The notes under the pieces are model-generated. The model did no database searches, was not told the origin of the DNA, and saw only the letters and a list, made by a program, of their open reading frames with translations. A DNA stretch of 64,000 nucleotides from Streptomyces olivochromogenes. Its GTDB lineage: Bacteria > Actinomycetota > Actinomycetes > Streptomycetales > Streptomycetaceae. Of the stretch, positions 34,290 to 43,030 are shown piece after piece (position 1 is the stretch's first letter; each line of letters opens with the position of its first letter). The stretch spans positions 186,001-250,000 of the forward strand of contig NZ_KQ948464.1 of assembly GCF_001514115.1 (NCBI RefSeq). The letters run 5' to 3'. The position numbers and the translations under genes were made by a program.

Positions 34290-34550
34290 TCAGACGTCGT
34301 AGTCCTGGTCGAGCCGGTCCTTCGCCTCACGCTGCAGGCGCTCGGCCTCCGGGATCGTCCGGTCGTCCCTCTGCGGGGAGCGCTCAGTCGACTGCGGGGA
34401 GCGCGCGCCCTGCTGCGAGGTGCGGGCACCAGGCTGCGGAGAGTGCTCGCCGGGACGGGCCTTCTCGTGGCCGATGTCCTGGCCCATCTTCTTCTTGCCC
34501 TGCTGCTTCATCTGCTCGGCCTTGTTCTGCATCTGGTCCTTCTTGCCCAT
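34290..34550 (-). CDS. Small hydrophilic conserved protein
   Basis: This 86-residue protein starts MGKKDQMQNKAEQMKQQG and is very rich in Lys, Gln, Arg and Glu. Three SPQ/QQGARSPQ-like repeats lie in the middle, and it ends REAKDRLDQDYDV. It has no membrane segment and is probably disordered. The N-terminus recalls CsbD-like stress proteins, but this is only a resemblance. GTGGGAGTG-type sequence precedes the ATG. Confidence 0.65.
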   Translation of the reverse strand: MGKKDQMQNKAEQMKQQGKKKMGQDIGHEKARPGEHSPQPGARTSQQGARSPQSTERSPQRDDRTIPEAERLQREAKDRLDQDYDV

Positions 34551-34636
34551 GAGGTTTCACTCCCATTTGTGGGTGAGGGGGATCGGGCTCGACCAGACTT
34601 ACACGCACGGACTACGCACGCATTTCGATCAGTCAC

Positions 34637-35521
34637 TCACGGTGATATGCCCTGCTGGCGCTGCTCGTCGGCCGCCCCGCCGGCACCCACGAGCCCCGTA
34701 CCCACGCCTTTGAGCCGCGGCTCGAACCGCCGCATCTCCCGTTGTCCGACCGCCCCGATGATCCCGGGGAGGTAGCCCCGGACGCCCTGCATCCCGCGCA
34801 GCCACCACTGCGCGTACACATGACTGGACCGCCGCTCGATCCCCGCGACGATACGGTCGACGGCCGGCCCCAGCGGATACGTCTTGTTGGACGGCCACGG
34901 CAGCCGCTGCCTCAACTCCCGCATCACCTCGTCCTGATCGGCCCCGCGCACCATGTCGGTGTCGGTCCAGGACAGGTAACCGACCCCGACCCGTACGCCC
35001 TTGTGGCCGACCTCGGCACGCAGGCTGTGCGCGTACGCCTCCACGCCCGACTTGGACGCGCAGTACGCCGTCATCATCGGCGCCGGGGTGATGGCCGCGA
35101 GCGAGGCGATCTGGAGCAGATACCCGCGGCTCTCCATGAGCACGGGCAGGAACGCCCGTGCGGTGACCGCCGATCCGATGAGGTTGACCTCGATGACCCG
35201 CCGCCAGGCGACGGGATCGGACTCGACGAAGGGACCGCCGTTCGCCACACCGGCGTTGGCGACGACGATGTCGACCTTCCCGAACCGTTGCTTCACCTCG
35301 GTCGCGACCTGGGCCATCGCCTCGTGGTCGGTGACATCGGCATGCCAGAAGCCGCTTTCGCCGTGCAGCCGGTCCGAGACCTGCTTGAGCGCGTCGGGCT
35401 CCAGGCCGACCAGCGCGACCTTGGCGCCGCGCGCGGAGAGCTTGCGGGCGAGGAGTTCGCCGACGCCCCGCGCGGCCCCCGTGACGACCGCGACCTGCCC
35501 TTCCAGGCTCACCTTGGTCAT
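34637..35521 (-). CDS. Short-chain dehydrogenase/reductase
   Basis: This 294-residue SDR has the nucleotide-binding TGAARGVG (residues 14-21), NAG at 89-91, Ser140 and the catalytic YCASK (Tyr153, Lys157). The Arg after TGAA and the Ala-Lys at the second strand fit NADP use. It overlaps the hydrolase gene by four bases (ATGA), making the third gene of an operon with a hydrolase and a flavin monooxygenase. The three resemble mycobacterial lipid/steroid-modifying clusters, but the substrate is unknown. Confidence 0.9.
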   Translation of the reverse strand: MTKVSLEGQVAVVTGAARGVGELLARKLSARGAKVALVGLEPDALKQVSDRLHGESGFWHADVTDHEAMAQVATEVKQRFGKVDIVVANAGVANGGPFVESDPVAWRRVIEVNLIGSAVTARAFLPVLMESRGYLLQIASLAAITPAPMMTAYCASKSGVEAYAHSLRAEVGHKGVRVGVGYLSWTDTDMVRGADQDEVMRELRQRLPWPSNKTYPLGPAVDRIVAGIERRSSHVYAQWWLRGMQGVRGYLPGIIGAVGQREMRRFEPRLKGVGTGLVGAGGAADEQRQQGISP

Positions 35522-36447
35522 GCGCTGCCCTCCTTGATCTCTGCGTAGGTGGAGACGAGTTCACGTATGCGGGCGGTGACCAGTTCCGGCGCCTCCACCG
35601 GTGTCATGTGCCCGAGCCCGGTCAGTTCGGTGACGCCGACACAGTTCGGCAGGGTCGCGACCAGGGCGCGCGCGTGCACCACGGGCGTCAGCCGGTCCGC
35701 CGTACCCACCACCACGGCCGTCGGTACCGTCAAGGCCCGTACGCCGTGGTCGAGATCGAGCAGGTCGAGCACCTTCGACCAGGCGTACCGCACCCGGCGC
35801 GGGCAGGCGTGCACGATCCGCGCGCACGCCTCCACCATGCCCGGTGACGAACCGGCGCCCATGGTCGCGTACTTGAGGATCCGGCGGGCGAGCGGTGTGA
35901 CGGGCCCGAGCGGCGCGGCCGACCCGAGGATCCTCTTGGTCACCTGGGTGCGCAGCCATCCGGCCGGTATCGGCACCACCCGCGACTCGGCCACCAGCCG
36001 CGAACTGCCCGTGCTGCACAGCAGGGCCGCCACCGCGTGCTCCCGGAAACGCGGCCGCGCCGAGGCCGCCATCAGCGTCATCCCGCCCATGGAGTGCCCG
36101 ACGAGCACGGCCTTCTCGCCGGGCGCGAGGGTGGCCGCGAGCACGGCTTCCAGGTCGTCGGCGAGCGCGTCCGCGGTGTATGTCTCGCTCGCGGGACTGC
36201 GGCCGTGTCCGCGCTGGTCGTACGCGATCACCCGGTGGTCGGCGGCGAGGTCCCGTATCTGCGCCGCCCAGAACGCGGTCGAACAGGTCCAGCCGTGCGC
36301 GAGGACGACGACGGGCGCGGCCGGGTTGTCCTCGGGTCCGTGCACCTCCACGTGCAACCGGGCGCCGTCGGTGGAGACGGCGGTCAGTTCGCGCGCGGGC
36401 GCGGGCGGCGCGTACGCCCCGTGTTCCACATGCGTCAGTCGACTCAC
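35518..36447 (-). CDS. Alpha/beta hydrolase
   Basis: This 309-residue enzyme has the oxyanion motif AHGWTCS, nucleophile elbow GHSMGG (Ser119), acid in GTADRLTP and catalytic His in GLGHMTPVE. It probably hydrolyses an ester or lactone; as the neighbour of a Baeyer-Villiger-type monooxygenase it may open the lactone that enzyme makes. It overlaps both neighbours by four bases, so the operon is translationally coupled. Confidence 0.9.
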   Translation of the reverse strand: MSRLTHVEHGAYAPPAPARELTAVSTDGARLHVEVHGPEDNPAAPVVVLAHGWTCSTAFWAAQIRDLAADHRVIAYDQRGHGRSPASETYTADALADDLEAVLAATLAPGEKAVLVGHSMGGMTLMAASARPRFREHAVAALLCSTGSSRLVAESRVVPIPAGWLRTQVTKRILGSAAPLGPVTPLARRILKYATMGAGSSPGMVEACARIVHACPRRVRYAWSKVLDLLDLDHGVRALTVPTAVVVGTADRLTPVVHARALVATLPNCVGVTELTGLGHMTPVEAPELVTARIRELVSTYAEIKEGSA

Positions 36448-38012
36448 GCTCCCGCCTCCACCTTCTTGGCGCCCTTTGCGCCGGAGTTCTTGGTGCGCGA
36501 CTCGGGTGTGCGCGACCCGGGCGTGTTCGGCGCTGGGGTGCGCAGCACCTCGTACTCTCCCAGGTCCACCCGCCGGGTGGCGCTACGGAACTCGGTCGTC
36601 GTACCGGGCCAGATGGTGGTGTTGCGGCCGTTCGCGTCGAGGTACCAGCTGGTGCAGCCGCCGGTGTTCCACACCGTGCGCAGCATCCGCTCCTGGACCT
36701 TGTCGTTCCAGCCCTCCACGGCGGCGGGGCGGGCGTCGAGAGCCGCACGTCCGCCCAGGACGTCCAACTGGCGCACGTAGTCGGCCATGTAGTTCAGCTG
36801 GGACTCGATCATCAGGATCATGCTGGAGTTCCCGAGCCCGGTGTTCGGACCGATGATCGTCATCCAGTTGGGGAATCCGGCCGCGGTGGCCCCGCGCAGC
36901 GACTTCATGCCGTCGCGCCACACCTCCGCGAGCGTCCTGCCCTCCGTTCCGACGACCCGGTCCGCGATCGGCATGTCGGTGACGTGGAAGCCCGTACCGA
37001 AGATGATCGCGTCGACCTCGGCCGTGCTGCCGTCGGCGGCGACGAGCGTGGAGCCGTCGATCTTGGCGAGCCCTGAGGCCACGACGTCGACGTTGGCCCG
37101 GGTGAGCGCCGGATAGTAGGTGTTGGAGAGCAGGATCCGCTTGCACCCGATCCGGTAGTCGGGGGTCAACTTGGCCCGCAGCGCCGGATCGTGGACGGCC
37201 CGCGCCATGTTCCGCCTGGCCAGCCGCTCGACGAGGCCGAGCTCGTCGGGACGCTTCGTGAACGCCTGGACCTGCAGCTCCCTGATCCCCCACAGCAGTC
37301 CGCGCCGGGCCTGTGTGGTGAAGGGCAGCTGCTTGTGCAGCCACCGTTCGGCGCCGGTGATGGCCCGGTCGACCCGGGGCATCACCCACGGCGGTGTGCG
37401 CTGGAAGAGGGTCAGCCGGGACACGTCGGGCTGGATGGCGGGCACGATCTGGATGGCGGAGGCGCCCGTGCCGATCATGGCGACGCGCTTGCCGCGCAGG
37501 TCGAAGTCGTGGTCCCAGCGGGCCGAGTGGAAGACCTTGCCGGGGAAGGAGTCGATCCCCGGTATGTCGGGGATCTTGGGATCGGAGAGCGGCCCAGTCG
37601 CGGACACGACGACGTCGGCGGTGAGGAATCCACGGCTGGTCTCGATCCCCCACCGGAGCTTCTCCTGGTCCCACGTCATCATCTTCACCTCGGAGTCGAA
37701 GCGCAGATGCGGGCGCAGCCCGAAGACGTCGGTGACGTGCTCCAGATAGGCCCGGATGTGCTCCTGTCCCGAGAAGGTGCGCGGCCAGTCGGGGTGGGGC
37801 GCGAACGAGAACGAGTACAGGTGCGAGGGCACATCGCAGGCGCACCCCGGGTAACTGTTGTCCCGCCACGTACCCCCGACGCTTCCGGCTCGTTCCAGGA
37901 CGACGAAGTCGGTGATCCCTTCGCGGCGCAGCCGCACCGCGGCCCCCAGACCGCCGAACCCGGACCCGATCACCGCGACGCGCACATGCTCGTGCTCGGT
38001 CATCCCGACCAT
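36444..38012 (-). CDS. Flavin-containing monooxygenase, Baeyer-Villiger type
   Basis: This 522-residue FAD/NADPH enzyme has the Rossmann motif GSGFGGLG (residues 16-23), a second GTGASAIQ motif and the BVMO fingerprint FPGKVFHSARWDHD. It inserts oxygen next to a ketone to form an ester or lactone. The ATG at 38012 (MVGMTEHEH) is preferred over 38003 because GGGAGG lies six bases before it. It is the first gene of the operon with the hydrolase and SDR. A 16-bp palindrome lies 28-43 bp upstream and the MerR gene is divergent. Confidence 0.88.
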   Translation of the reverse strand: MVGMTEHEHVRVAVIGSGFGGLGAAVRLRREGITDFVVLERAGSVGGTWRDNSYPGCACDVPSHLYSFSFAPHPDWPRTFSGQEHIRAYLEHVTDVFGLRPHLRFDSEVKMMTWDQEKLRWGIETSRGFLTADVVVSATGPLSDPKIPDIPGIDSFPGKVFHSARWDHDFDLRGKRVAMIGTGASAIQIVPAIQPDVSRLTLFQRTPPWVMPRVDRAITGAERWLHKQLPFTTQARRGLLWGIRELQVQAFTKRPDELGLVERLARRNMARAVHDPALRAKLTPDYRIGCKRILLSNTYYPALTRANVDVVASGLAKIDGSTLVAADGSTAEVDAIIFGTGFHVTDMPIADRVVGTEGRTLAEVWRDGMKSLRGATAAGFPNWMTIIGPNTGLGNSSMILMIESQLNYMADYVRQLDVLGGRAALDARPAAVEGWNDKVQERMLRTVWNTGGCTSWYLDANGRNTTIWPGTTTEFRSATRRVDLGEYEVLRTPAPNTPGSRTPESRTKNSGAKGAKKVEAGA

Positions 38013-38039
38013 CCCACGCCTCCCTAGCCGCCCGACTCT

Positions 38040-38055
38040 GCCAGTGAACACTGGC
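38040..38055. promoter_or_regulatory. Palindromic candidate operator of the monooxygenase operon
   Basis: GCCAGTG-AA-CACTGGC is a perfect inverted repeat of 7-bp arms in the region between the monooxygenase operon and the divergent MerR gene. Either the MerR regulator or an unlinked TetR protein could bind. Confidence 0.5.
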
Positions 38056-38140
38056 GCAATGGGAGACTAGAGCAGCTCCGTACTGATGGGTAGGGTTGCG
38101 ACCACGAAAGTTACCGACGGTACGACGTAGGGTTTCGCAC

Positions 38141-38791
38141 GTGGCGGAGAAGCGTGAGTACCGGATGGAGGAGCTGGCCAAGGAGGCCGGCATCACCGTG
38201 CGCACCCTGCGCTTCTACCGGGAGCGCAAGCTGATACCGCCGCCCCGGCGCGAGGGCCGTATCGCCTGGTACGACCACACACACCTGGCCCGCCTGCGCA
38301 CGATCTCGGCGCTGCTCGAACGCGGCCACACCCTCAACGGCATCGCGGAGCTGGCCGAGGCCTTCGACCACGGCCGTGACGTCGGTGAACTCCTCGGCCT
38401 GGGCGAGCCCACCGAGGAGACCCCCGTCCGCCTCTCCCCCGAGGAACTCGCCGACGTCTTCGCCGGCCAGGCCACCCCGGAGAACCTCGCCGCGGCCCTC
38501 GACCTCGGCTATCTCGGCACCGACGGCGGCGAGATCGTCCACATCAGCCGCCGCCTGCTCGACGTCTCGGCGGCCCTGGTCCGCGAGGGCATCCCCCTGG
38601 CCGACGTCCTCACCGCCGCCCGCCGCGTCCGCGACCACGCCGACGCCCTCGCCGATCTCTTCGCCGGCATCGTCCTGACGGAGAACCGCACCACCGAGGA
38701 CCTCAAACGCCTACGCCCCCTGGCGAAGAGCGTGGTGGAGGCGGAGGTGTCGATGGCTCTGGACCGGCGACTGCGGGACTACAACTCATAG
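38141..38791 (+). CDS. MerR-family regulator
   Basis: This 216-residue protein has an N-terminal MerR winged helix (RMEELAKEAGITVRTLRFYR, LIPPPRREGR, YDHTHLARLRTISALLERGHTL) and a long C-terminal helical region without Cys clusters, so it is not a metal sensor. It probably controls the divergent monooxygenase operon. GTG 38141 gives the usual length; ATG 38096 would add 15 residues. Its last codons and stop fall in the first unit of a 38-bp repeat. Confidence 0.85.
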   Translation: MAEKREYRMEELAKEAGITVRTLRFYRERKLIPPPRREGRIAWYDHTHLARLRTISALLERGHTLNGIAELAEAFDHGRDVGELLGLGEPTEETPVRLSPEELADVFAGQATPENLAAALDLGYLGTDGGEIVHISRRLLDVSAALVREGIPLADVLTAARRVRDHADALADLFAGIVLTENRTTEDLKRLRPLAKSVVEAEVSMALDRRLRDYNS

Positions 38792-38888
38792 GCGACCGTC
38801 ACCGGCGCCGGCGGGACCACAGCCCACAGGCGACCGTCACCGGCGCCGGCGGGACTACAGCTCGTAGACGACCGTCACCGGCGCATGG
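38775..38888. repeat. Three 38-bp tandem repeats spanning the ends of convergent genes
   Basis: Units begin at 38775, 38813 and 38851. The first carries the end of the MerR gene (its TAG) and the third carries the end of the exonuclease III gene on the other strand. The middle unit is non-coding. Confidence 0.9.
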
Positions 38889-39658
38889 TCGGACCAGCGC
38901 TCCGCGTGCGTCGCCGCCCGCTCCACGAACCCCTTCACGGCCTTGCCCGCGAGCCCCGGCGTCGAGACGTGGTAGTCGATGCGCCAACCGCTGTCGTTAT
39001 CGAAGGCCCGCCCCCGGTACGACCACCACGAGTACGGTCCCTCGGCGTCCGGGTGCAGTGCCCGTACGACGTCGACGTACCCGCCGTCTTCCACGTCCAG
39101 GACCCGCCCCAGCCACTCGCGCTCCTCGGGCAGGAAGCCGGAGTTCTTCTTGTTGGCACGCCAGTTCTTGAGGTCGGCCTCCTGGTGGGCGATGTTCCAG
39201 TCGCCGCAGACGACGACCTCACGCCCGTCGGCGGCGGCGCGCTCGCGCAGCTCCTTCAGGTGGGCGAGGAACTCGTCCATGAACCGGACCTTCTCGTCCT
39301 GCCGTTCGGTTCCGACCTCGCCGGAGGGCAGGTAGAGGCTGGCGACGGTGACGCCGGGGAGGTCGGCCTCGACGTAGCGTCCGCTAGAGTCGAACTCCTC
39401 GGACCCGAACCCGATCCGCACCCGGTCGGGCTCGCGCCGGGTGTACAGGGAGACTCCCGCGCGCCCCTTGGCCGCCGCGGGGGCGTGCACGACGTGCCAC
39501 CCCTCCGGCGCCCGCACCTCCTCGGGCAGCTGCCCGGGCTCGGCCCGCACCTCCTGAAGGCACAGCACGTCCGCGGAGGTCTCCGCGAGCCACTCCACGA
39601 AGCCCTTCTTCGCGGCGGCCCGGAGCCCGTTCACATTCACCGAGGTAACAGTCAGCAC
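38855..39658 (-). CDS. xthA: Exodeoxyribonuclease III / AP endonuclease
   Basis: This 267-residue enzyme has the EEP-fold motifs in order: SVNVNGLRAA, CLQEVRAEP, GRYVEADLPG, VVVCGDWNIAHQEADLKN, WSYRGRAFDNDSGWRIDYH and the final SDHAPVTVVYEL with catalytic Asp-His. It repairs abasic sites. GTG 39658 (MLTVTSVNVNG) is the normal start. Divergent from a GNAT gene. Its last codons are inside the 38-bp repeat, where they match the duplicated unit. Confidence 0.92.
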   Translation of the reverse strand: MLTVTSVNVNGLRAAAKKGFVEWLAETSADVLCLQEVRAEPGQLPEEVRAPEGWHVVHAPAAAKGRAGVSLYTRREPDRVRIGFGSEEFDSSGRYVEADLPGVTVASLYLPSGEVGTERQDEKVRFMDEFLAHLKELRERAAADGREVVVCGDWNIAHQEADLKNWRANKKNSGFLPEEREWLGRVLDVEDGGYVDVVRALHPDAEGPYSWWSYRGRAFDNDSGWRIDYHVSTPGLAGKAVKGFVERAATHAERWSDHAPVTVVYEL

Positions 39659-39716
39659 CCAGGCACGATACTTAATCCATTCCACCCGGCGGGCGCATAG
39701 ATGTACGATACAGCGC

Positions 39717-40202
39717 ATGAGTATCCGTCCGGTCCCCTACGACCACCCCGACGCCGTCAAGCTCAACGACCAGGTGCAGGCCGAATACGCCGAGCGCTAC
39801 GGCGATGAGGGCGATGTCACACCGCTCGACGCGTCGATGTTCAAGCCGCCGCTCGGCCTGTACCTCCTCGCCTACGACGAGCGGGACCGCCCGATCGCGT
39901 CCGGCGGCTGGCGCAGCCAGGACACGAACGACGAGGGATACGCGGACGGCGACGCCGAGCTCAAGCGCATGTACGTGACCCCGGAGGCCCGAGGTCTCGG
40001 CCTCGCCCGCCGCATCCTGGCCGCCCTGGAGGACGACGCCCGCGCGGCCGGCCGCACCCGCATGGTCCTGGAGACCGGCGCCAAGCAGCCCGAGGCGGTC
40101 GCCCTCTACCTCTCCAGCGGCTACGAGCCCTGTGCCAAGTTCGGCTACTACCGCTTCCACGAACTGAGCCTCTGCTACGCCAAGCCGCTGAGCATTCAGT
40201 GA
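39717..40202 (+). CDS. GNAT-family N-acetyltransferase
   Basis: This 161-residue protein has the acetyl-CoA loop MYVTPEARGLGLARRIL (motif A, with RGLGLA in place of the RGxGxG/A loop) and a downstream ALYLSSGYEPC segment. The substrate cannot be told. TACGAT at 39704-39709 is seven bases upstream of the ATG and no Shine-Dalgarno is visible, so the transcript is probably leaderless. A terminator follows. Confidence 0.85.
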   Translation: MSIRPVPYDHPDAVKLNDQVQAEYAERYGDEGDVTPLDASMFKPPLGLYLLAYDERDRPIASGGWRSQDTNDEGYADGDAELKRMYVTPEARGLGLARRILAALEDDARAAGRTRMVLETGAKQPEAVALYLSSGYEPCAKFGYYRFHELSLCYAKPLSIQ

Positions 40203-40227
40203 ACGAGAGGGTGTGCCCGAACAGGCA

Positions 40228-40259
40228 AGAACCCCGCCGGATGAATCCGACGGGGTTCT
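40228..40259. terminator. Terminator between the GNAT gene and tRNA-Ala
   Basis: AGAACCCCGCCGG and CCGACGGGGTTCT pair with one mismatch around a 6-base loop. It can terminate the GNAT transcript on the + strand and the tRNA transcript on the - strand. Confidence 0.75.
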
Positions 40260-40268
40260 GAATTGCAG

Positions 40269-40342
40269 TGGACCTGAGGGGATTCGAACCCCTGGCCCCC
40301 TCGATGCGAACGAGGTGCGCTACCGGACTGCGCCACAGGCCC
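40269..40342 (-). tRNA. tRNA-Ala (anticodon CGC)
   Basis: The reverse strand folds as a 74-nt tRNA: acceptor GGGCCTG/CAGGTCC with one G-T pair and discriminator A, a D-arm, anticodon stem CCTCG/CGAGG with loop TTCGCAT (anticodon CGC, codon GCG) and T-arm GGGGTTCGAATCCCC. CCA is not encoded. No integration remnant is seen beside it. Confidence 0.93.
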
Positions 40343-40427
40343 TTGCAACGAGTGAAACTCTAGCATCCCCGTCGGGGTGCTTTGAAATCCGTTCCCGGCA
40401 GGTCAGCCGGGGCTCCCGAGCGCCTGG

Positions 40428-41690
40428 TCATTCGTTGGCGGCGCGCGGCCGTTCGCCGTCCTCGTACTGGTCGAACAGCGGAGTGCGACCGCGCTCACGG
40501 GCCCGCCGGGCGGACGCGGCGCGCCGGGCGTCACTGCGACCGTCGTCGGCGGCCTCGGCCGTCTCGGCGGCTTCGTGGCCCTCCTCGGCGGCGGGCTCCG
40601 CCTCCGGCTCGCTCGGCTCGGCGGCGCTGGAGCGCGCCGAGCTCCACGCGTCCGGCGCCCCCAGATCGACACTCGACGTGGCCCGGGGCGCGACCGGCGC
40701 GGTCACGTACGTAGGCAGCGGAACCGGCACCGGATCCCAGCTGTCGCCCCGGCCGGGGCCCCGCTGACGCTCACGCTGCTGGTCGACCCACTCGGCGTGG
40801 TCGGTCTGCTCGACGAGGGCGCGGCGGTCGGCCGCGAGCGCGGACAGACCGGGGTCGGTCTCCGGCTCGGGACTGTCGTCGGGCTCGTCGGCGCCGGGGT
40901 CGAGGGTGGGCCGCCGGCGCGGCTGCCGCTCCCTGAGCCGCTGCGCCGCGGCCTCGGCCCGGCGCCGGTCCATGGTGTACGTGAAGCGCCGTCGCTCCTG
41001 GGCGCGCAGGTACACGATGTACGAGCTCAGCATCACGGCGGGCACGCCGGGCGCCCACAGGAACGCGAGCCCCCCGACGGCCGCCACGATCGCGCCGAGC
41101 GTGAAGGCGAGGAAGAGCATCACGGTCGTACGCCGTCGGCGCGCGAGCACCTTCGAGCGCCGGGCGCGCGCCGCGGCCTCCGCCGCGGAGGCCCGCCGCG
41201 CGGCCGGAACCCTGGAGGCCCCGGAGTTGGCCGAATCCGATCCTGAATCCGAGCCCGACGCCGATCCCGAGTTCGGCTCGGGTTGGGCCGACTGCTGCGG
41301 CACCGCCCGGCCGGCCGCCGAGGAGCCCTGTGGGGCACCCTGCCGGACGGCGGCCTGTGGCGCCCGCTGCGGTTCGGGCTGGGCGGGCGGCGGGAGTTGG
41401 GCCTTGGTCTGCTGCCGGACCGGAGGCATGGCGAAGGCCCGGACGTCCACCGAGTCGGTGACGGCGTCCGGATCGGCGCTGGGCTCCCCCTCTTCGGCGG
41501 AGCGCGCCCGCAGGTCCTTGGCGTACCGGCGCTCCATTCCCGCCCGTCCGGACAGCAGCCGGATGGCGGTGCTGAAGCGTTCCGTCGGACGGGCTTCGTT
41601 CAGCTCGTCCTGCCTACGGAGCCACATCGGCACCAAGTAGGCGGCCCAGGCCCCGACGATGACTGCGTAGATGAGGCCGCTGCTGCTCAC
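40428..41690 (-). CDS. sepX: Membrane protein SepX/GlpR, cell-division partner of Glp
   Basis: This 420-residue protein has one N-terminal helix (LIYAVIVGAWAAYLVPMWLRR), a long Pro/Gln/Ser-rich cytosolic part, two central helices at about residues 185-225 and a charged, disordered tail. It fits the SepX protein described for Streptomyces hyphal septation and its corynebacterial counterpart GlpR, the membrane receptor of the gephyrin-like protein Glp. The gene order with GNAT, mogA, moaC, moeA-like glp and galU supports this strongly. GTG start. Confidence 0.85.
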   Translation of the reverse strand: MSSSGLIYAVIVGAWAAYLVPMWLRRQDELNEARPTERFSTAIRLLSGRAGMERRYAKDLRARSAEEGEPSADPDAVTDSVDVRAFAMPPVRQQTKAQLPPPAQPEPQRAPQAAVRQGAPQGSSAAGRAVPQQSAQPEPNSGSASGSDSGSDSANSGASRVPAARRASAAEAAARARRSKVLARRRRTTVMLFLAFTLGAIVAAVGGLAFLWAPGVPAVMLSSYIVYLRAQERRRFTYTMDRRRAEAAAQRLRERQPRRRPTLDPGADEPDDSPEPETDPGLSALAADRRALVEQTDHAEWVDQQRERQRGPGRGDSWDPVPVPLPTYVTAPVAPRATSSVDLGAPDAWSSARSSAAEPSEPEAEPAAEEGHEAAETAEAADDGRSDARRAASARRARERGRTPLFDQYEDGERPRAANE

Positions 41691-41867
41691 GCCTCACACG
41701 GTAGAGGGGTTTGCATGAGGCCATCTGCCAATTCGGCCGGTGTGTCGCACGATCCGGCTGATATTTCGAGCTTTTTTTGTGACCGATGCGATCAGCAGGC
41801 CGCAGGGAGCGCGAATTTAATGCCCCGAGCCGATCACGCGGCGATCAATTTCGAACATACATTTCAT

Positions 41868-42521
41868 TTACTGAGTGCCGGGCTTGCTCTGGTTCTCCGA
41901 ACGGGCCTTCATCGATCGTGCCCGCCGCCAACGCCCCAGCAACCCCTCCGGCACCTCTTCCGCGGTGAGCGCGAAGACGAGATGGTCCCGCCAGGCCCCG
42001 TCGATGTGCAGATAGCGCGGCCTGAGCCCTTCCTCGCGGAATCCGAGTTTCTCCACCACTCGGCGGCTCGGCCCGTTCTCCGGGCGAATGCAGACTTCGA
42101 TGCGGTGCAGTCCGACCGTGCGGAAGCAGTGGTCGGTCACCATCGCCACGGCCGTCGGCATCACTCCGCGCCCCGCCACCGACTGGTCCACCCAGTAGCC
42201 GATGTGCCCGGAGCACATCGATCCCCAGGTGATCCCGGCGACGGTCAACTGCCCGACCAGACGGCCCTGATACTCGATGACGAAGGGCAGCATCCGGCCC
42301 GCGTTGGCCTCGGCGCGCAGATGCCGGACCATTTGGCGGTAGGTCGGCCGGTGCGCTATCGGACCGCTGGGCGTGGGCGGCGGAATGGTCGCCTCCCAGG
42401 GCCGCAGCCAGTCCCGGTTGCGCCGGTTCACCTCGCGCCAGGCCCGCTGGTCGCGCACCTTTATCGGCCGAAGGACGACATCGCCGTCCACCAGCTCGAC
42501 AGGCCAGGATGGGCTGTTCAG
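41868..42521 (-). CDS. RimJ/RimL-type GNAT acetyltransferase, possible CTG start
   Basis: The protein (217 residues from the CTG) shows VDGDVVLRPI, VGQLTVAGITWGSMCSGHIG, VAGRGVMPTAV (CoA loop) and HRIEVCIRPENGPSRRVVEKLGF, a ribosomal-protein-type N-acetyltransferase. The usual N-terminus MNSP-WPVELVDGD is coded in frame only if CTG at 42519-42521 is the start. It overlaps the mogA stop as CTGA and has GGGGG six bases upstream. The next in-frame start is GTG at 42491. It sits in the conserved sepX-glp block. Confidence 0.82.
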   Translation of the reverse strand: MNSPSWPVELVDGDVVLRPIKVRDQRAWREVNRRNRDWLRPWEATIPPPTPSGPIAHRPTYRQMVRHLRAEANAGRMLPFVIEYQGRLVGQLTVAGITWGSMCSGHIGYWVDQSVAGRGVMPTAVAMVTDHCFRTVGLHRIEVCIRPENGPSRRVVEKLGFREEGLRPRYLHIDGAWRDHLVFALTAEEVPEGLLGRWRRARSMKARSENQSKPGTQ

Positions 42522-43030
42522 CTCGCACCCCCACTGCCGCTGGGTCTGGGGTGGTCGCCGCCACGGATCTGGTCGACGGCGTGGATCAGAAGGGGCTCCA
42601 GAACGGCCAGGCCGTCCTTCACCCCGCCGGTGGAACCCGGCAGGTTGACGATCAACGTCCGTCCCGCGACTCCGGCGAGCCCTCGGGACAGCGCCGCCGT
42701 GGGCACCTTCTCTCTCCCGAACGCCCTGATGGCCTCGGGAATGCCCGGCACCTCGTGATCGAGTACGCGACGGGTCGCCTCGGGCGTCCGGTCGGTGGGC
42801 GAGATCCCCGTACCGCCCGTCGTCACGATCACGTCGTACCCGGCGTCGACGCCCGCGCGCAGTGCCGCCTCCACGGGATCGCCGTCCGGCACCACCCGGG
42901 GGCCGTCGACCTCGAAGCCGTAGACCGTGAGCCCCTCGGCGATCAGGGGGCCGCCCTTGTCCTCGTAGACCCCCGCGGCGGCTCTGTTCGAGGCCGTGAC
43001 CACGAGCGCGCGGTACGACGGTGCCGTCAT
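42518..43030 (-). CDS. mogA: Molybdopterin adenylyltransferase MogA/MoaB
   Basis: This 170-residue protein has the MoCF-binding motifs TTGGTGISPTDRTPEA and LPGSTGGVKDGL. It adenylates molybdopterin before metal insertion. The ATG overlaps the moaC stop by four bases. It forms one transcription unit with moaC and the glp/moeA gene. Confidence 0.92.
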   Translation of the reverse strand: MTAPSYRALVVTASNRAAAGVYEDKGGPLIAEGLTVYGFEVDGPRVVPDGDPVEAALRAGVDAGYDVIVTTGGTGISPTDRTPEATRRVLDHEVPGIPEAIRAFGREKVPTAALSRGLAGVAGRTLIVNLPGSTGGVKDGLAVLEPLLIHAVDQIRGGDHPRPSGSGGAS

